From: a candidate division WWE3 bacterium RIFCSPLOWO2_01_FULL_39_13
GTDB lineage: Bacteria; Patescibacteriota; WWE3; 2-01-FULL-39-13
Reading direction: 5' to 3'
Length of the DNA stretch: 51,843 nt
Assembly (NCBI GenBank): GCA_001772665.1
Contig: MEVH01000022.1
Location: 1 to 51,843 of the forward strand
In this document: one piece after another, positions 40,516 through 49,987 of the stretch
Numbering within the stretch: the stretch's first letter is position 1
Layout: the number at the start of each line of letters is the position of its first letter
Notes under the pieces: model-generated
Seen by the model: only the letters and a program-made list of their open reading frames with translations
What the model was told of the DNA's origin: nothing
The model's database searches: none
Program-made: the position numbers and the translations under genes

Positions 40516-40605
40516 TGGCGGAGGGGGTGGGATTCGAACCCACGTTCCACGTAAGCAGAGCATGGTTTTCAAGACCAGCCGATTAGTCCACTCTCGCACC
40601 CCTCC
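40516..40605 (-). tRNA. tRNA-Ser (anticodon TGA)
   Basis: GGAGGGG/CCCCTCC acceptor, G73, encoded CCA; anticodon loop CTTGAAA on a TGGT/ACCA stem gives TGA; a long variable arm (type II) and T loop TTCGAAT. About 87 nt plus CCA. Confidence 0.94.
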
Positions 40606-40745
40606 ATTTTTTGTTTCCGAGGATAATTTTACCATTTATATGTGGATTATTATGATAATAATATTAAAGACCTACTTCTTGCTGATTAATCAACTTTTTA
40701 CAGAAAGAGGAGATATTTTGTCGCAACACCAGCATTTTTCAAAGG

Positions 40746-43700
40746 TTACCCTATTTTAGACCCGGCTTTCTTGGATCGGATCCGTTTGTGTAGAACTCTC
40801 GTAACAACCGATGCTACCAATACAGCACCTAGAAAATAACCAAAGTATTTAATTGCCCCCAAAATACCTTTGCTTTGTGATTCAGGCTCTTTTTTGACTC
40901 CAAATACCTTTCCATCAGAACCTACTGGCCTTTCCTGATTTACCTTTTCATCCGAAGCCTTCTTATCTTCAACAGTCTGATCTTTATCCACGCCTGAAGG
41001 TAAAACAGGTTTTTCTAATGTGCGTACTTCAATGTGTCCTGTATCTCCTTCTTTGCATTCATTTATCGCGTACACCTCAATTTTATATTTTGTTCCATCA
41101 ACTAAGTTTGATATTGTGTACTGATTATTATGGCCAACATTTGCAGTGCCATATCTAAGATTGTCCGTCATGCGTGTAAAAAACAGATTATAGTTAGTAA
41201 CAGGAGACACTTTTGACCATTTAACTGTTATAGAATTTTGTTCAGCTTTTACAACCTCTATTTTAGGAGCGGACTTCGGCTCGTCGCTTTCACAGTGTGA
41301 TTTCTTTTCATCATCATCGTTCTGATTAGAAGAACCATCTTCATCATTAGAATCCTCTCCACTATCATCATTAGGAATAACCCCTGGAGGATCATAATTA
41401 AAGGTGCCTTCTTCTTCATTTATTGTAATTATCCTGTTTACAGGAACATTTAATTGCTTTTGCGAAATTCCGGACGGCCACTTAATGATTAATTCATCAA
41501 TTTTAGAAACAGTACCAAGTCCAAAATGAGCTAAAAGGCTATCCTGGCCTCTGCCGGCGCCAGTCGAAGATATTTGCCTCATTTGCTGTTTGTCGGAGCC
41601 ATTAACACGGTACTTAACAAATATTTGTGCACCTATACCATTGTTATTAGACTTAATTCCATTCAACTTTACTTCTAGCCAGTTACCCGAAGCAGTATTC
41701 TTGTATAAAACGTTAAGACCTCTGTTTTTTATCAAAAGTAGATCCATAGTTCCATTTTGGTCATAATCACCAAAGTAGCCCCATTTTGAAATCAAATCAT
41801 TACTTCCTACACGCTGAGAAAAAATACCCACTTCAACTTTACTAAAGTTACCGCTATCATTCTTGAAAAGAATAATATTCCCCTTGGTATATATAAAAAG
41901 GTCTAAATCACCATCATTGTCATAATCAGCCCATGTGCTTCCTGTTGCAGAGGCTTTAGTTTGACTGATTGCATCCTGCTCATCTTTGTTAAATGATCCA
42001 TCACCATTGCTTTTATAAAGAAAACCAGGAAATATTTTGTCGTGGCTGTCTCCGAATATGCTTATAAACAAATCAAGACGGCCATCATTATTGTAATCTC
42101 CCCAGCTTGCACCAGTTGAATAACCTCTGTCTTCAACAACAACCCCAGTAGTTACTTCTTCGAATTCACCATTGCCTTTATTAAGATACAAATTATTATG
42201 TGGACTATAGTAATTAACAACAAGAAGATCCAAATCACCATCATTATCAATATCTGCCCAGCTTCCCTGTTGCGAATAACCACGATTTTTATTAAATAAC
42301 TCATTAGCATTTGCTGCAGGCTCGAAATTCATATTGCCAAGATTGTTATATAGAGTGCTTGGCCAGTTGTTATCATCAGCAATAAATATATCCAAATCTC
42401 CATCATTATCATAATCAGCCCAGCTAGCGTTTTGAGGACTATTTTGTTTATTATTCTTTGAAACCTTTACAAGTAAATGATCAGGTAACTTTTCAAAGCT
42501 GCCGTAACCATCATTCATAAGGAGAAGATTATTTCCATATGGGCTATAAGTTATTGAGAATAAGTCAAAATCTCCGTCATTATCTATATCTGCCCAGTTG
42601 CTGCTGTAGTAGCTGTCGGCTTTATTGACAATTTCTCCTTCTATCACATCTTCGAAAACCCCGTTTCCCATGTTTCTATACAAGCTATTTTTCTTTGCTG
42701 AGAAAATGCCCCCATTAGCAACAAAAAGATCTAAGTCACCATCATTATCAAAATCTACCCAAGAAGCTGCATGAGAATTAGCACTCTGTTTTGAAAATAA
42801 CTCTTCACTCACTAGTACAAATGGATCGTAAATGACCGAAATAAAGTCTTTCTTTGCTTTAGTTTCTTGGTAAAATTCGTTTTTCACAGTTAAACTAACT
42901 GTAAAATTCCCTTGGGTTTCAAAAATATATGTAGGATTTTGTTCTTTTGAATCTACTTTGCTGTCATTATTAAAATCCCATTCCCAGGAGAATAATCCAT
43001 CTTTTTGGTAATAAGTCGATGTATCAGTAAATTTAACAGTTAAAGGAAGCTTTCCGATTGTGCTATCTGCGCTAAAATCAACCACAACTGGGTTAATCAC
43101 CTTAATATAATTACTTTTAAGGTTATCACCACTAAATGAAGCCGACTTGCCAATAAGTTTCACTGAATAATTGCCTTTTTTAGAGTAGGTATAAACGGGA
43201 TTTTCTTCAGTCGAATCTATATTGCCGTCATTATCAAAATCCCAACTCCAAATAACAGTCTCGTCTGTTTGAATAGTACTTTTGTTAGTAAATTTGACCT
43301 CAAGCGGAAACGACCCGTCTTTAGGACTTGCCTCAAAATTTGGACTGATAGGAACTTTAACCTGAATATAAGCTGCCTTTTCTTTAGTATCAGAATAAGT
43401 TCCATCTGAAATTGTCAGCTTGACTGTATAATCTTTTTCTGCTGTATAAATATGCTTTGGATCTTTTTCTGTACTCGATGACCCATCTCCAAAATCCCAG
43501 GAATAAGAAAGCTCTTTATTAGAAAAGTTGGTCGATTTATCATAAAATTCTACTGTCTGGCCATTTAACAGTAATGTTTTATTAGAAGTAAAGTCAGCTT
43601 CTATTCTTGGTAGTTCACTTAAATCAAGCAAATATACTGAGGCATTTTCTCCAAAAGTCCCTAAAACAAGCGCGTTTTTATTTGGCCAAAATGAAAGTGA

Positions 43701-45302
43701 AGTAAAATTCTCATCACCTGAATATATTTTTGTCCAGTTTTCAAGATCAGATGTTCTTAAAACTTGGCCTTTCGATCCAATTACATATAAATACCTGCTT
43801 TCATTTTCTGTGGCTATCAAATTGAAATTACCAGCATAAGGAGTGTCTTTTCCCAGTGTAAAAGGAAGCTTATGTCTAGCTATATTATCATTTTTATCTA
43901 TAGAAAAAATCTCGTATTCACTTGCTATTAAAAGCTGATCATTAAATATTATCAATCTATAACGATCTGTATAAATAGGTACTGTAGTTTTATAATCAGG
44001 ATTATCATATTTTATTATCTGCCAGCTTTTGCCGTCATCATTACTTACCGAAAGCTTAGGATAATCACTCCAATCCCAAGGCACTGAATATAGCTTCTCA
44101 TTAAAGCCAATAATATCTGCATTCCTATAATCACCGATATGTGCTGAAGCATCAGGTCTCTTATCAAAATCAGGCTCGGAACCTGTTAAATCAGTCCAAA
44201 CATCTCCGCCGTCGGTACTTTTGAATATATCGCCCCAGCAGGTTATCCCAAGATCACAATAAGATTTGTACCTTTTTACATCTGCTGCAGAAACAGCACT
44301 ATAGACATCACCATTATCATTTACCCATATACCCCACATATGCAAAACATCGGTCAAACCTTTATCATGATCACGATGCTTCACAATACTACCAGGAAGA
44401 TCCTGATTAGTATCATAAGTATAGATATTACCTGCATCCCAGCCATCGCTATAGGCCGGATCTGACCCTGCTATATAAATCTTCTTATTTGGGGGATCAT
44501 AAGCAAAATCGTGTATTCCCTGCTCAGAAAGGGATGCTACCTCAAAATAATCTTTGCCATCGTACACACTAAAAATTGCACCATTATACTCGACCGGCCG
44601 AGCCTTGCCGATTCCTATATATAATCGATCATCAACCGGCTGAAAAACATAGGCTCCTAAATATTGGCCGGTTTCTTCCTTTGGATAACTATAATTTTCG
44701 TATGCGAAAGTAGTATCACCAGAATTTTTAGGGACAGCAACACATTGCTTCATCGTTTGATTCACAACGTTTTGACTTTTTTCGTCATACAAATTTATGC
44801 ACAGGTGGCTTGATTTATTAAATGGAGGGTTTTTCTCTATATTAATCTCAAACGGTGACTGTCCGTTATATATCAAATCATGAACTTTCTTAGGATCTTG
44901 CTTAATGTAAGTAAATAGTAATTTGTATCTATCATCTGGAGTAAAATTATAAGTTTCGTAATATACCTTATAACTGTCGTCGGTCTTTTCTATCTTATAT
45001 ATACTTGCATCTCTGATTTTAATCTCATCTATTTTCTCTAACCCAGCAGTACGTTCTTTTACGTCTGATACTTGAGAGTCTTGGGCTGATTTGGAGGCTT
45101 TTTCATCTTTAGCTTCATCCTTATCATCTTTCTTATTAGACTCTATTTCATTTGAATATACGTAATCTTCGTCATTTTCGGCTTTTATATCCTCTATCGG
45201 ACTGTTTTTATCTGATGAATACGCTACGCTGCTAGTCCAAATTAATGTCAAAAGTATTAGCGGATATCCTATTACATTAAAGATGAATCTCTTATTTAAC
45301 AT
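40746..45302 (-). CDS. Giant cell-surface protein: propeller, PKD, FG-GAP, UnbV, FN3
   Basis: 1518 residues. Signal peptide (1-29); a charged spacer; a beta-propeller-like region with Asp-box motifs (about 210-565; DGGDVWTDLTG, NDDGKSWQII); three PKD domains (about 567-824; WDFGDGSSSTEKDP, WDFDNDGNIDS, WDFNNDSKVDS); seven FG-GAP/VCBS Ca-binding repeats (about 837-1184; DxDxDGDxD loops); an ASPIC/UnbV domain (about 1200-1294, HFGLGTVSKIDELIIKWPSG); an acidic linker; an FN3 domain (about 1337-1430); one C-terminal membrane helix (about 1484-1504) and a basic tail. It is exported and anchored, probably for adhesion to host or other cells. Confidence 0.93.
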   Translation of the reverse strand: MLNKRFIFNVIGYPLILLTLIWTSSVAYSSDKNSPIEDIKAENDEDYVYSNEIESNKKDDKDEAKDEKASKSAQDSQVSDVKERTAGLEKIDEIKIRDASIYKIEKTDDSYKVYYETYNFTPDDRYKLLFTYIKQDPKKVHDLIYNGQSPFEINIEKNPPFNKSSHLCINLYDEKSQNVVNQTMKQCVAVPKNSGDTTFAYENYSYPKEETGQYLGAYVFQPVDDRLYIGIGKARPVEYNGAIFSVYDGKDYFEVASLSEQGIHDFAYDPPNKKIYIAGSDPAYSDGWDAGNIYTYDTNQDLPGSIVKHRDHDKGLTDVLHMWGIWVNDNGDVYSAVSAADVKRYKSYCDLGITCWGDIFKSTDGGDVWTDLTGSEPDFDKRPDASAHIGDYRNADIIGFNEKLYSVPWDWSDYPKLSVSNDDGKSWQIIKYDNPDYKTTVPIYTDRYRLIIFNDQLLIASEYEIFSIDKNDNIARHKLPFTLGKDTPYAGNFNLIATENESRYLYVIGSKGQVLRTSDLENWTKIYSGDENFTSLSFWPNKNALVLGTFGENASVYLLDLSELPRIEADFTSNKTLLLNGQTVEFYDKSTNFSNKELSYSWDFGDGSSSTEKDPKHIYTAEKDYTVKLTISDGTYSDTKEKAAYIQVKVPISPNFEASPKDGSFPLEVKFTNKSTIQTDETVIWSWDFDNDGNIDSTEENPVYTYSKKGNYSVKLIGKSASFSGDNLKSNYIKVINPVVVDFSADSTIGKLPLTVKFTDTSTYYQKDGLFSWEWDFNNDSKVDSKEQNPTYIFETQGNFTVSLTVKNEFYQETKAKKDFISVIYDPFVLVSEELFSKQSANSHAASWVDFDNDGDLDLFVANGGIFSAKKNSLYRNMGNGVFEDVIEGEIVNKADSYYSSNWADIDNDGDFDLFSITYSPYGNNLLLMNDGYGSFEKLPDHLLVKVSKNNKQNSPQNASWADYDNDGDLDIFIADDNNWPSTLYNNLGNMNFEPAANANELFNKNRGYSQQGSWADIDNDGDLDLLVVNYYSPHNNLYLNKGNGEFEEVTTGVVVEDRGYSTGASWGDYNNDGRLDLFISIFGDSHDKIFPGFLYKSNGDGSFNKDEQDAISQTKASATGSTWADYDNDGDLDLFIYTKGNIILFKNDSGNFSKVEVGIFSQRVGSNDLISKWGYFGDYDQNGTMDLLLIKNRGLNVLYKNTASGNWLEVKLNGIKSNNNGIGAQIFVKYRVNGSDKQQMRQISSTGAGRGQDSLLAHFGLGTVSKIDELIIKWPSGISQKQLNVPVNRIITINEEEGTFNYDPPGVIPNDDSGEDSNDEDGSSNQNDDDEKKSHCESDEPKSAPKIEVVKAEQNSITVKWSKVSPVTNYNLFFTRMTDNLRYGTANVGHNNQYTISNLVDGTKYKIEVYAINECKEGDTGHIEVRTLEKPVLPSGVDKDQTVEDKKASDEKVNQERPVGSDGKVFGVKKEPESQSKGILGAIKYFGYFLGAVLVASVVTRVLHKRIRSKKAGSKIG

Positions 45303-45467
45303 GTCTATTTTGATAAATTCCGAGATTGTCGGAAATGGGCAGAACTAATATCTACATTATCTCAACTTATAAAATTATTCAAGTGAATGTTATTTTTGTT
45401 CCAGAAAGATATACAGAAATTTGTTTAACAGCCTGCCTTTACAGAGAACCGATTACTATAGGCCTGT

Positions 45468-45496
45468 AGGATAGCACGTGAACTATAGGTTGTCAA
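45468..45496 (-). promoter_or_regulatory. Strong promoter upstream of the giant surface gene
   Basis: TTGACA (45496-45491), 17 nt, TATCCT (45473-45468) preceded by TGC (extended -10). It would leave a leader of about 158 nt before ATG 45302, unusually long here. A weaker TTGAAT/GATAAT pair lies nearer the gene. The rest of the 254-bp spacer shows no RNA motif I recognise. Confidence 0.5.
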
Positions 45497-45556
45497 GTAC
45501 ACTCACGGGTAAACGGATATATCTCCTTTTAAGATCGGCCCCACTTGATATGGACC

Positions 45557-47977
45557 CTAAAGATTACTTCGGCTGTTGATTTCTTGGTCAATGATAAACT
45601 TGTTTCTTCCGTACTTTTGTTTACTGAGCTCTCGAATCTGGCGCCCGAGCTGAAAATCGCGCGACGCTGCCTGCATCAGCTCCCAGTCAGATGTCATAGC
45701 AAATGGGGGTGACGGCTGGCTGTTTATCAAAAGCTTTGTGTACGACCTTCCCACCCTGTTATTAATCAAATCGGTCTGCGTAAATGTAGGCTCAAAATAT
45801 TTTTCAAGGTATTCTGCATCATCTGTACCAATTCTAAAAACAACAATGCTTCCAACATTGCCGAAAATTGAGTCCTTTATCTTTTCTGGCAGCTGTCCGA
45901 TAAACTGATTCGCAACGATAAGATTCAGCATATATTTTCTTGCCTCTGACAAAATCGTTTCTATATCTGGAGTTGTATAGTTTTGAAACTCATCAATGTA
46001 GAGATAAAAATCGTCGATCGCCTCTCCCCTTTCCATTTTTTCAATTCTCGCAAATGCAGCAGTTAAAAGCCGTGGAACTAGAAGCAGCCCTAAAAATTTC
46101 GAGTTTTCTGCCCCTAATTTACCTTTAGATAAATCGGCAAGCAAAATCTTTTTGTTATCCATAATATCCTGAAATTCAAAAGAGGACGTGGATTGTCCTA
46201 AAAGATACCTCATTGTCTTTTCCGTTACGAATCGGTCTAATTTAGAAACAAAATAACCCATCACCTCGCCTTTGCGGGACTTTGTCGTATTAGCCTGCTC
46301 ATCGGTCCAGTATCTTTTGACAAGAGGATCAGTAATTACATCAAGATACGACTTGTGGAAGTTTTCGTCAGTTAAAAGGCGCATGACCTCAACTAAAGTG
46401 CCACCGGGTTTGCTCATTGCAGTAAGCATGCAGTTTCTTAAAGCACGCTCTAATTGTGGCCCCATAATACCCTGGCGGTTTGGATCATAAAGCTCATAAA
46501 GCATGTCGATAAACTTGTTTATAATCATGTCCTTTGCCTTCTCGGTTTTTACATCAAGAATGTTAAGACCCATTGGGCGGTCGCTTCCGGGATCAAAATA
46601 TATAACATCGTCAATGCGTTCTTTTGGAATCTGCTGGACAATATCATTAACGGCAGAACCGTGAGGATCTATAAAAGCGACACCCTTGCCGGCTTTAATA
46701 TCTTGAATAGCCATAAATTTCATTAATTCTGATTTTCCTGTTCCGGTTGTTCCTAGAATATACATGTGGCGGCGCCGATCTTCGTCCTGCATGAAGATTT
46801 TCATTTCTTCACCCCTAAAGATAGACTTGCCAAGATATAAGCCATCGGCAGGCAGTTCGATCGGCGCCGCCGACCCTTTGCTCCTCAGCCAGTTGATTCG
46901 AGGAGTTTTCACATTCTCATTCGGAAGGTGCCACATAGACGCAAGCTCCTCTGTGTTGAAAATTGAATATCCTTTAAACCAGTGCTTATCTAAAAATTTG
47001 GGAATACCAAATGGCAGGTCGACCTTTTTCACCACCGGGAACATTCGGGCGATAAAGCTTAAAACAAAGTATTTATCAAAACGGTTTTTTGTCTTTTTAA
47101 ATTGATTAAAAGATGGATTATTATACTGCCCGAACGCTCTCTCTAAATTGCTTAAATTTGCCTTTGCTGACACCTCATCATCTGATACTGACACAAGCCG
47201 GATTACGGTTTCAAAACCGACTTTAGATATTTTCTCCTGAACCTTCTGAAGATAATCCTCGTCAATACGAGACATTTTAGGTCCGCTTGGCTTTCCTTCT
47301 TTATCGCTTTGGTTGTGTTTGTCAAGATAATCTTTTATGTAAGCCTTCCCGTCCTTCTGCCAGACATCATCTGCCGGTCTTATTATTATCTGCAGTGCAA
47401 CCCCTTCGCCTTCGTGAAGCTTGCTTAACGCAGCAGTCATAGTTGCCATTGAATCAGACTTCATATCATCATATGTATTTACGGGGAGATAATCTTTATC
47501 CTTTAAAACCAGTGAGGCAAATTCAACGGATCCTCCTTTATCCCATATATTCCAGGGGTCGACTTTTGTCAGCTCTGCCTCTGGATAAGCTCCGTTTATC
47601 TGCTTTTCGACAAGATTTTCAAGATGTTTCGGACATACTGCATAGAATTCGATTGATTCATGGTCAGCTACAATTTCAAAAGATATCGCATCCTGTTCTT
47701 TGAGTGAATTTAGAAATCCGGATTTTTTTATTCCGTACATACTGCTGTACATATTTTCTGCAGCAGCTGGTTCTATCTCGCTGCCTTCAGGAATTTGAAT
47801 TTTGAAAAAGGCTTTGTCTTTCAGCGATCTGCTGCGGTTTTTAAAGCGCAGAAACCACAAATATGCCTTTATACCGAAAAAAAGGAGAGCAACAAGCAGT
47901 CCTCCTGCAATAATTGCGATTAAAAGGATTTCTAAAAAGCCAAATAGCTGTTCAAAACCCGTAATTTCAGGTTCCAT
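45557..47977 (-). CDS. VirD4/HerA-superfamily ATPase, membrane-anchored
   Basis: 806 residues. One membrane helix near the N-terminus (about 13-37), an uncharacterised domain to about 390, then HMYILGTTGTGKS (Walker A, about 409), VAFIDPHGS and FYLYIDEFQNYTT (Walker B, about 662), with RIGTDDAEYLEKYF near the end. It resembles the 15899-18046 protein in layout and several motifs, with an added membrane anchor. It is probably a DNA or protein translocation motor; no relaxase or pore genes are near. A TAGAAT with TGC extension lies 9 nt before the ATG. Confidence 0.85.
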   Translation of the reverse strand: MEPEITGFEQLFGFLEILLIAIIAGGLLVALLFFGIKAYLWFLRFKNRSRSLKDKAFFKIQIPEGSEIEPAAAENMYSSMYGIKKSGFLNSLKEQDAISFEIVADHESIEFYAVCPKHLENLVEKQINGAYPEAELTKVDPWNIWDKGGSVEFASLVLKDKDYLPVNTYDDMKSDSMATMTAALSKLHEGEGVALQIIIRPADDVWQKDGKAYIKDYLDKHNQSDKEGKPSGPKMSRIDEDYLQKVQEKISKVGFETVIRLVSVSDDEVSAKANLSNLERAFGQYNNPSFNQFKKTKNRFDKYFVLSFIARMFPVVKKVDLPFGIPKFLDKHWFKGYSIFNTEELASMWHLPNENVKTPRINWLRSKGSAAPIELPADGLYLGKSIFRGEEMKIFMQDEDRRRHMYILGTTGTGKSELMKFMAIQDIKAGKGVAFIDPHGSAVNDIVQQIPKERIDDVIYFDPGSDRPMGLNILDVKTEKAKDMIINKFIDMLYELYDPNRQGIMGPQLERALRNCMLTAMSKPGGTLVEVMRLLTDENFHKSYLDVITDPLVKRYWTDEQANTTKSRKGEVMGYFVSKLDRFVTEKTMRYLLGQSTSSFEFQDIMDNKKILLADLSKGKLGAENSKFLGLLLVPRLLTAAFARIEKMERGEAIDDFYLYIDEFQNYTTPDIETILSEARKYMLNLIVANQFIGQLPEKIKDSIFGNVGSIVVFRIGTDDAEYLEKYFEPTFTQTDLINNRVGRSYTKLLINSQPSPPFAMTSDWELMQAASRDFQLGRQIRELSKQKYGRNKFIIDQEINSRSNL

Positions 47978-48029
47978 TCTATATGAATTCTAGCACATGA
48001 GAGGAGGAGAAAAACGTATGAAAAATGTG

Positions 48030-48383
48030 TCAGTTCAGTGAAATACTTTGACGTAAAACGCCTTTCCAATCATCTGCTTTAGAAGCATCTATATCGGCAA
48101 TAAAAGTCTTTCCCAGACTAACCGAGCCCAAAACCCTACCATTCAAACCTTCCGCCCGAAAATTAGAAAGAACTTCAAGACCTCTTTGGGGAGTAACGTT
48201 TACTTTTGCATCAACGGGAGCCTCAGCACTAGCAGCCACACCCTTTATTTTTGTTGGATATGTCAAGGGAACTCCCGTTCCTGAAGGGATTCTACTACCA
48301 GCAGCCTCGACACCAGGATTCTCTCCAGCAGGTTCAGCAGTAATTGAATTGTCGTAGCCATCCACTCCCATATTTGGACTCAT
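48030..48383 (-). CDS. Hypothetical protein (117 aa)
   Basis: No family recognised. The N-terminal half is rich in Pro, Gly, Ala and Ser (disordered-like, 1-60); the second half (NVTPQRGLEVLSNFRAEGL ... GKTFIADIDASKADDWKGV) looks folded. It has its own promoter inside the 3' end of the upstream gene, giving a leader of about 26 nt. It sits between the ATPase gene and a coiled-coil protein, all on the minus strand. Confidence 0.55.
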   Translation of the reverse strand: MSPNMGVDGYDNSITAEPAGENPGVEAAGSRIPSGTGVPLTYPTKIKGVAASAEAPVDAKVNVTPQRGLEVLSNFRAEGLNGRVLGSVSLGKTFIADIDASKADDWKGVLRQSISLN

Positions 48384-48414
48384 TTCGGACAGAACTTTTT
48401 ACTAATCGCCTCGA

Positions 48415-48443
48415 ATTATAGGACGTTTTACTCATCAAATCAA
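48415..48443 (-). promoter_or_regulatory. Promoter of the 117-aa protein gene
   Basis: TTGATT (48443-48438), 17 nt, TATAAT (48420-48415) on the minus strand, in the gap after the 452-aa gene. Confidence 0.6.
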
Positions 48444-48450
48444 GCTCCAA

Positions 48451-49809
48451 TCAGCCAAGTCTGTCATTACCACTCTGATCACGTCTTAATCTTACATGAT
48501 CTAATAATTTCACGAATCCTAATAACCGGACTTGGCTGGCTACATATGCTTGGACATCGGAATCAGGTGCTGTAACAGAATATCCATTGTCACGCCTGAA
48601 GTCTGCCCAATTTCTTGCCATTTGTCTTGGATTTAAAACGTAGTCATCTCTGAAAATATCTCGCAAATCACGCACAGTCGGCCTTGGAGGATATTTCCCT
48701 TCGAAATCCTTAGTATATTGCCAATGGGCTTCTCCCCATTTTTTAAATTTATCTTTAGTTTCTTTAATAAACCCATCCCTACGATAATTAACATGAACTC
48801 CATCATTTTCCGCACGATACTCTTTGACATACGCGCTATATCTCCTGGTAATATTTTCAACAGTTAAAAGGTTTGCCGGAGCTGTCATATTTACTCCTGG
48901 ACCAGTCAAATCGAGGAAAACCCTAAATGCACATTCAATATCAAGTAGCTGATTGCTGCGAAGACTTTCTCTTCCACATTCTTCCATTATAGTTACAAAT
49001 GAATTTCTTTGTACCTGTCTTTGAGCACTTTCTTCTTGAGAAATGTCCACCCGGTCAGGATTTCCAAACACAATACGTATGTTCAGACTATCCTTATTTC
49101 TAAGGTACCCCGTAACTTGATCAATTACGTGCTGATTATATATCTCCTGGGTTGCCGATCTTGCAACTTCCGACGCACGACGATCAGCCTCTGCACGTTC
49201 GGCTGCCAATCTTTGACGGTTTCTTGCAGCTTCGAGTAATAGATTTGTACTCAACACCTCGCGACTAAAATGTCTAGGAAGATTATCTACATCATTTGTT
49301 TCCCTATGCTCACCTTGACCTCGAGCTGCTTCTGGACTTTGTCTTCTTCGGCCTCTTTCTCGCGATCTCCTATCACCCGGTCGAGATTCTTCTCGTTGTA
49401 CCCGGCTCTCTTCTGCTCGTCTTTGAACCCCAAATGCTTGAACTTGTGCGCGTAATTCTTGAATCACATCACGATATGCCTTATGTTCACGTGACAAATC
49501 ACCCAGCTGATCATTCAGTCTTTTTACTTCTGCAGTTACCCTTGCCACCTGATTATCTGAAGCAATTCTAGCTACCCTCTCTTGATACAAATCATTCACC
49601 AACTCTTCGATTGTAGGACCCCTTGGTCCGGTTTCTGTACCAGTTTGTTCTGGAGCTTCAGGTTCCCCAGTACCACCGGCAGTCTGCTGTGTCCCTCCTG
49701 GCTTATTACTTGGAGGAGGATTAGTACTGGCGCGGGTTTGACCGTTCGAGCCAGCATCATCTGGAGATATAGTAGAAACTGATTCCTGCGGAGGATCTTC
49801 TATATTCAT
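48451..49809 (-). CDS. Hypothetical coiled-coil protein (452 aa)
   Basis: No family recognised. An N-terminal disordered region (1-65, Pro/Ser/Gly/Thr-rich) is followed by a coiled coil (about 70-125), a strongly Arg/Glu/Gln-rich basic segment (about 125-165, RRSRERGRRR), and a mostly helical C-terminal half. It has no signal peptide or membrane helix. The Arg-rich section uses many CGA/CGT/AGA codons. A TATAAT 22 nt upstream of ATG 49809 gives a short leader. A structural or nucleic-acid-associated role is a guess. Confidence 0.6.
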   Translation of the reverse strand: MNIEDPPQESVSTISPDDAGSNGQTRASTNPPPSNKPGGTQQTAGGTGEPEAPEQTGTETGPRGPTIEELVNDLYQERVARIASDNQVARVTAEVKRLNDQLGDLSREHKAYRDVIQELRAQVQAFGVQRRAEESRVQREESRPGDRRSRERGRRRQSPEAARGQGEHRETNDVDNLPRHFSREVLSTNLLLEAARNRQRLAAERAEADRRASEVARSATQEIYNQHVIDQVTGYLRNKDSLNIRIVFGNPDRVDISQEESAQRQVQRNSFVTIMEECGRESLRSNQLLDIECAFRVFLDLTGPGVNMTAPANLLTVENITRRYSAYVKEYRAENDGVHVNYRRDGFIKETKDKFKKWGEAHWQYTKDFEGKYPPRPTVRDLRDIFRDDYVLNPRQMARNWADFRRDNGYSVTAPDSDVQAYVASQVRLLGFVKLLDHVRLRRDQSGNDRLG

Positions 49810-49831
49810 GTCTTTTCTAAACTATCCCATA

Positions 49832-49837
49832 ATTATA
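49832..49837 (-). promoter_or_regulatory. -10 hexamer TATAAT for the coiled-coil gene
   Basis: Perfect TATAAT on the minus strand, 22 nt before ATG 49809; no clear -35. Confidence 0.4.
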
Positions 49838-49897
49838 CACTGTGCCTGCCCGTTTTGCAGCATTTTATATGCTTAGCAGGATTCATTGTAAAAATTC

Positions 49898-49919
49898 TAG
49901 CACATTTACGTTTGTGCTA
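49898..49919. repeat. 7-bp hairpin TAGCACA/TGTGCTA between divergent genes
   Basis: Perfect arms with an 8-nt loop. The left arm with flank (ATTCTAGCACAT) recurs at 47987, upstream of the second ATPase gene, where its complement contains the TGCTAGAAT extended -10. Confidence 0.35.
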
Positions 49920-49987
49920 AAATGCAATATATTCTAAGTGAAGGCTCGGAAGTTTAAAAAATACCTGCAAAATACAGTCCTATTACT

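Noticed and set aside
49870..49885. 17-codon minus-strand ORF behind a TAGAAT 7 nt upstream
   Set aside because: Too short, no conservation evidence, and it overlaps the promoter region of the coiled-coil gene.
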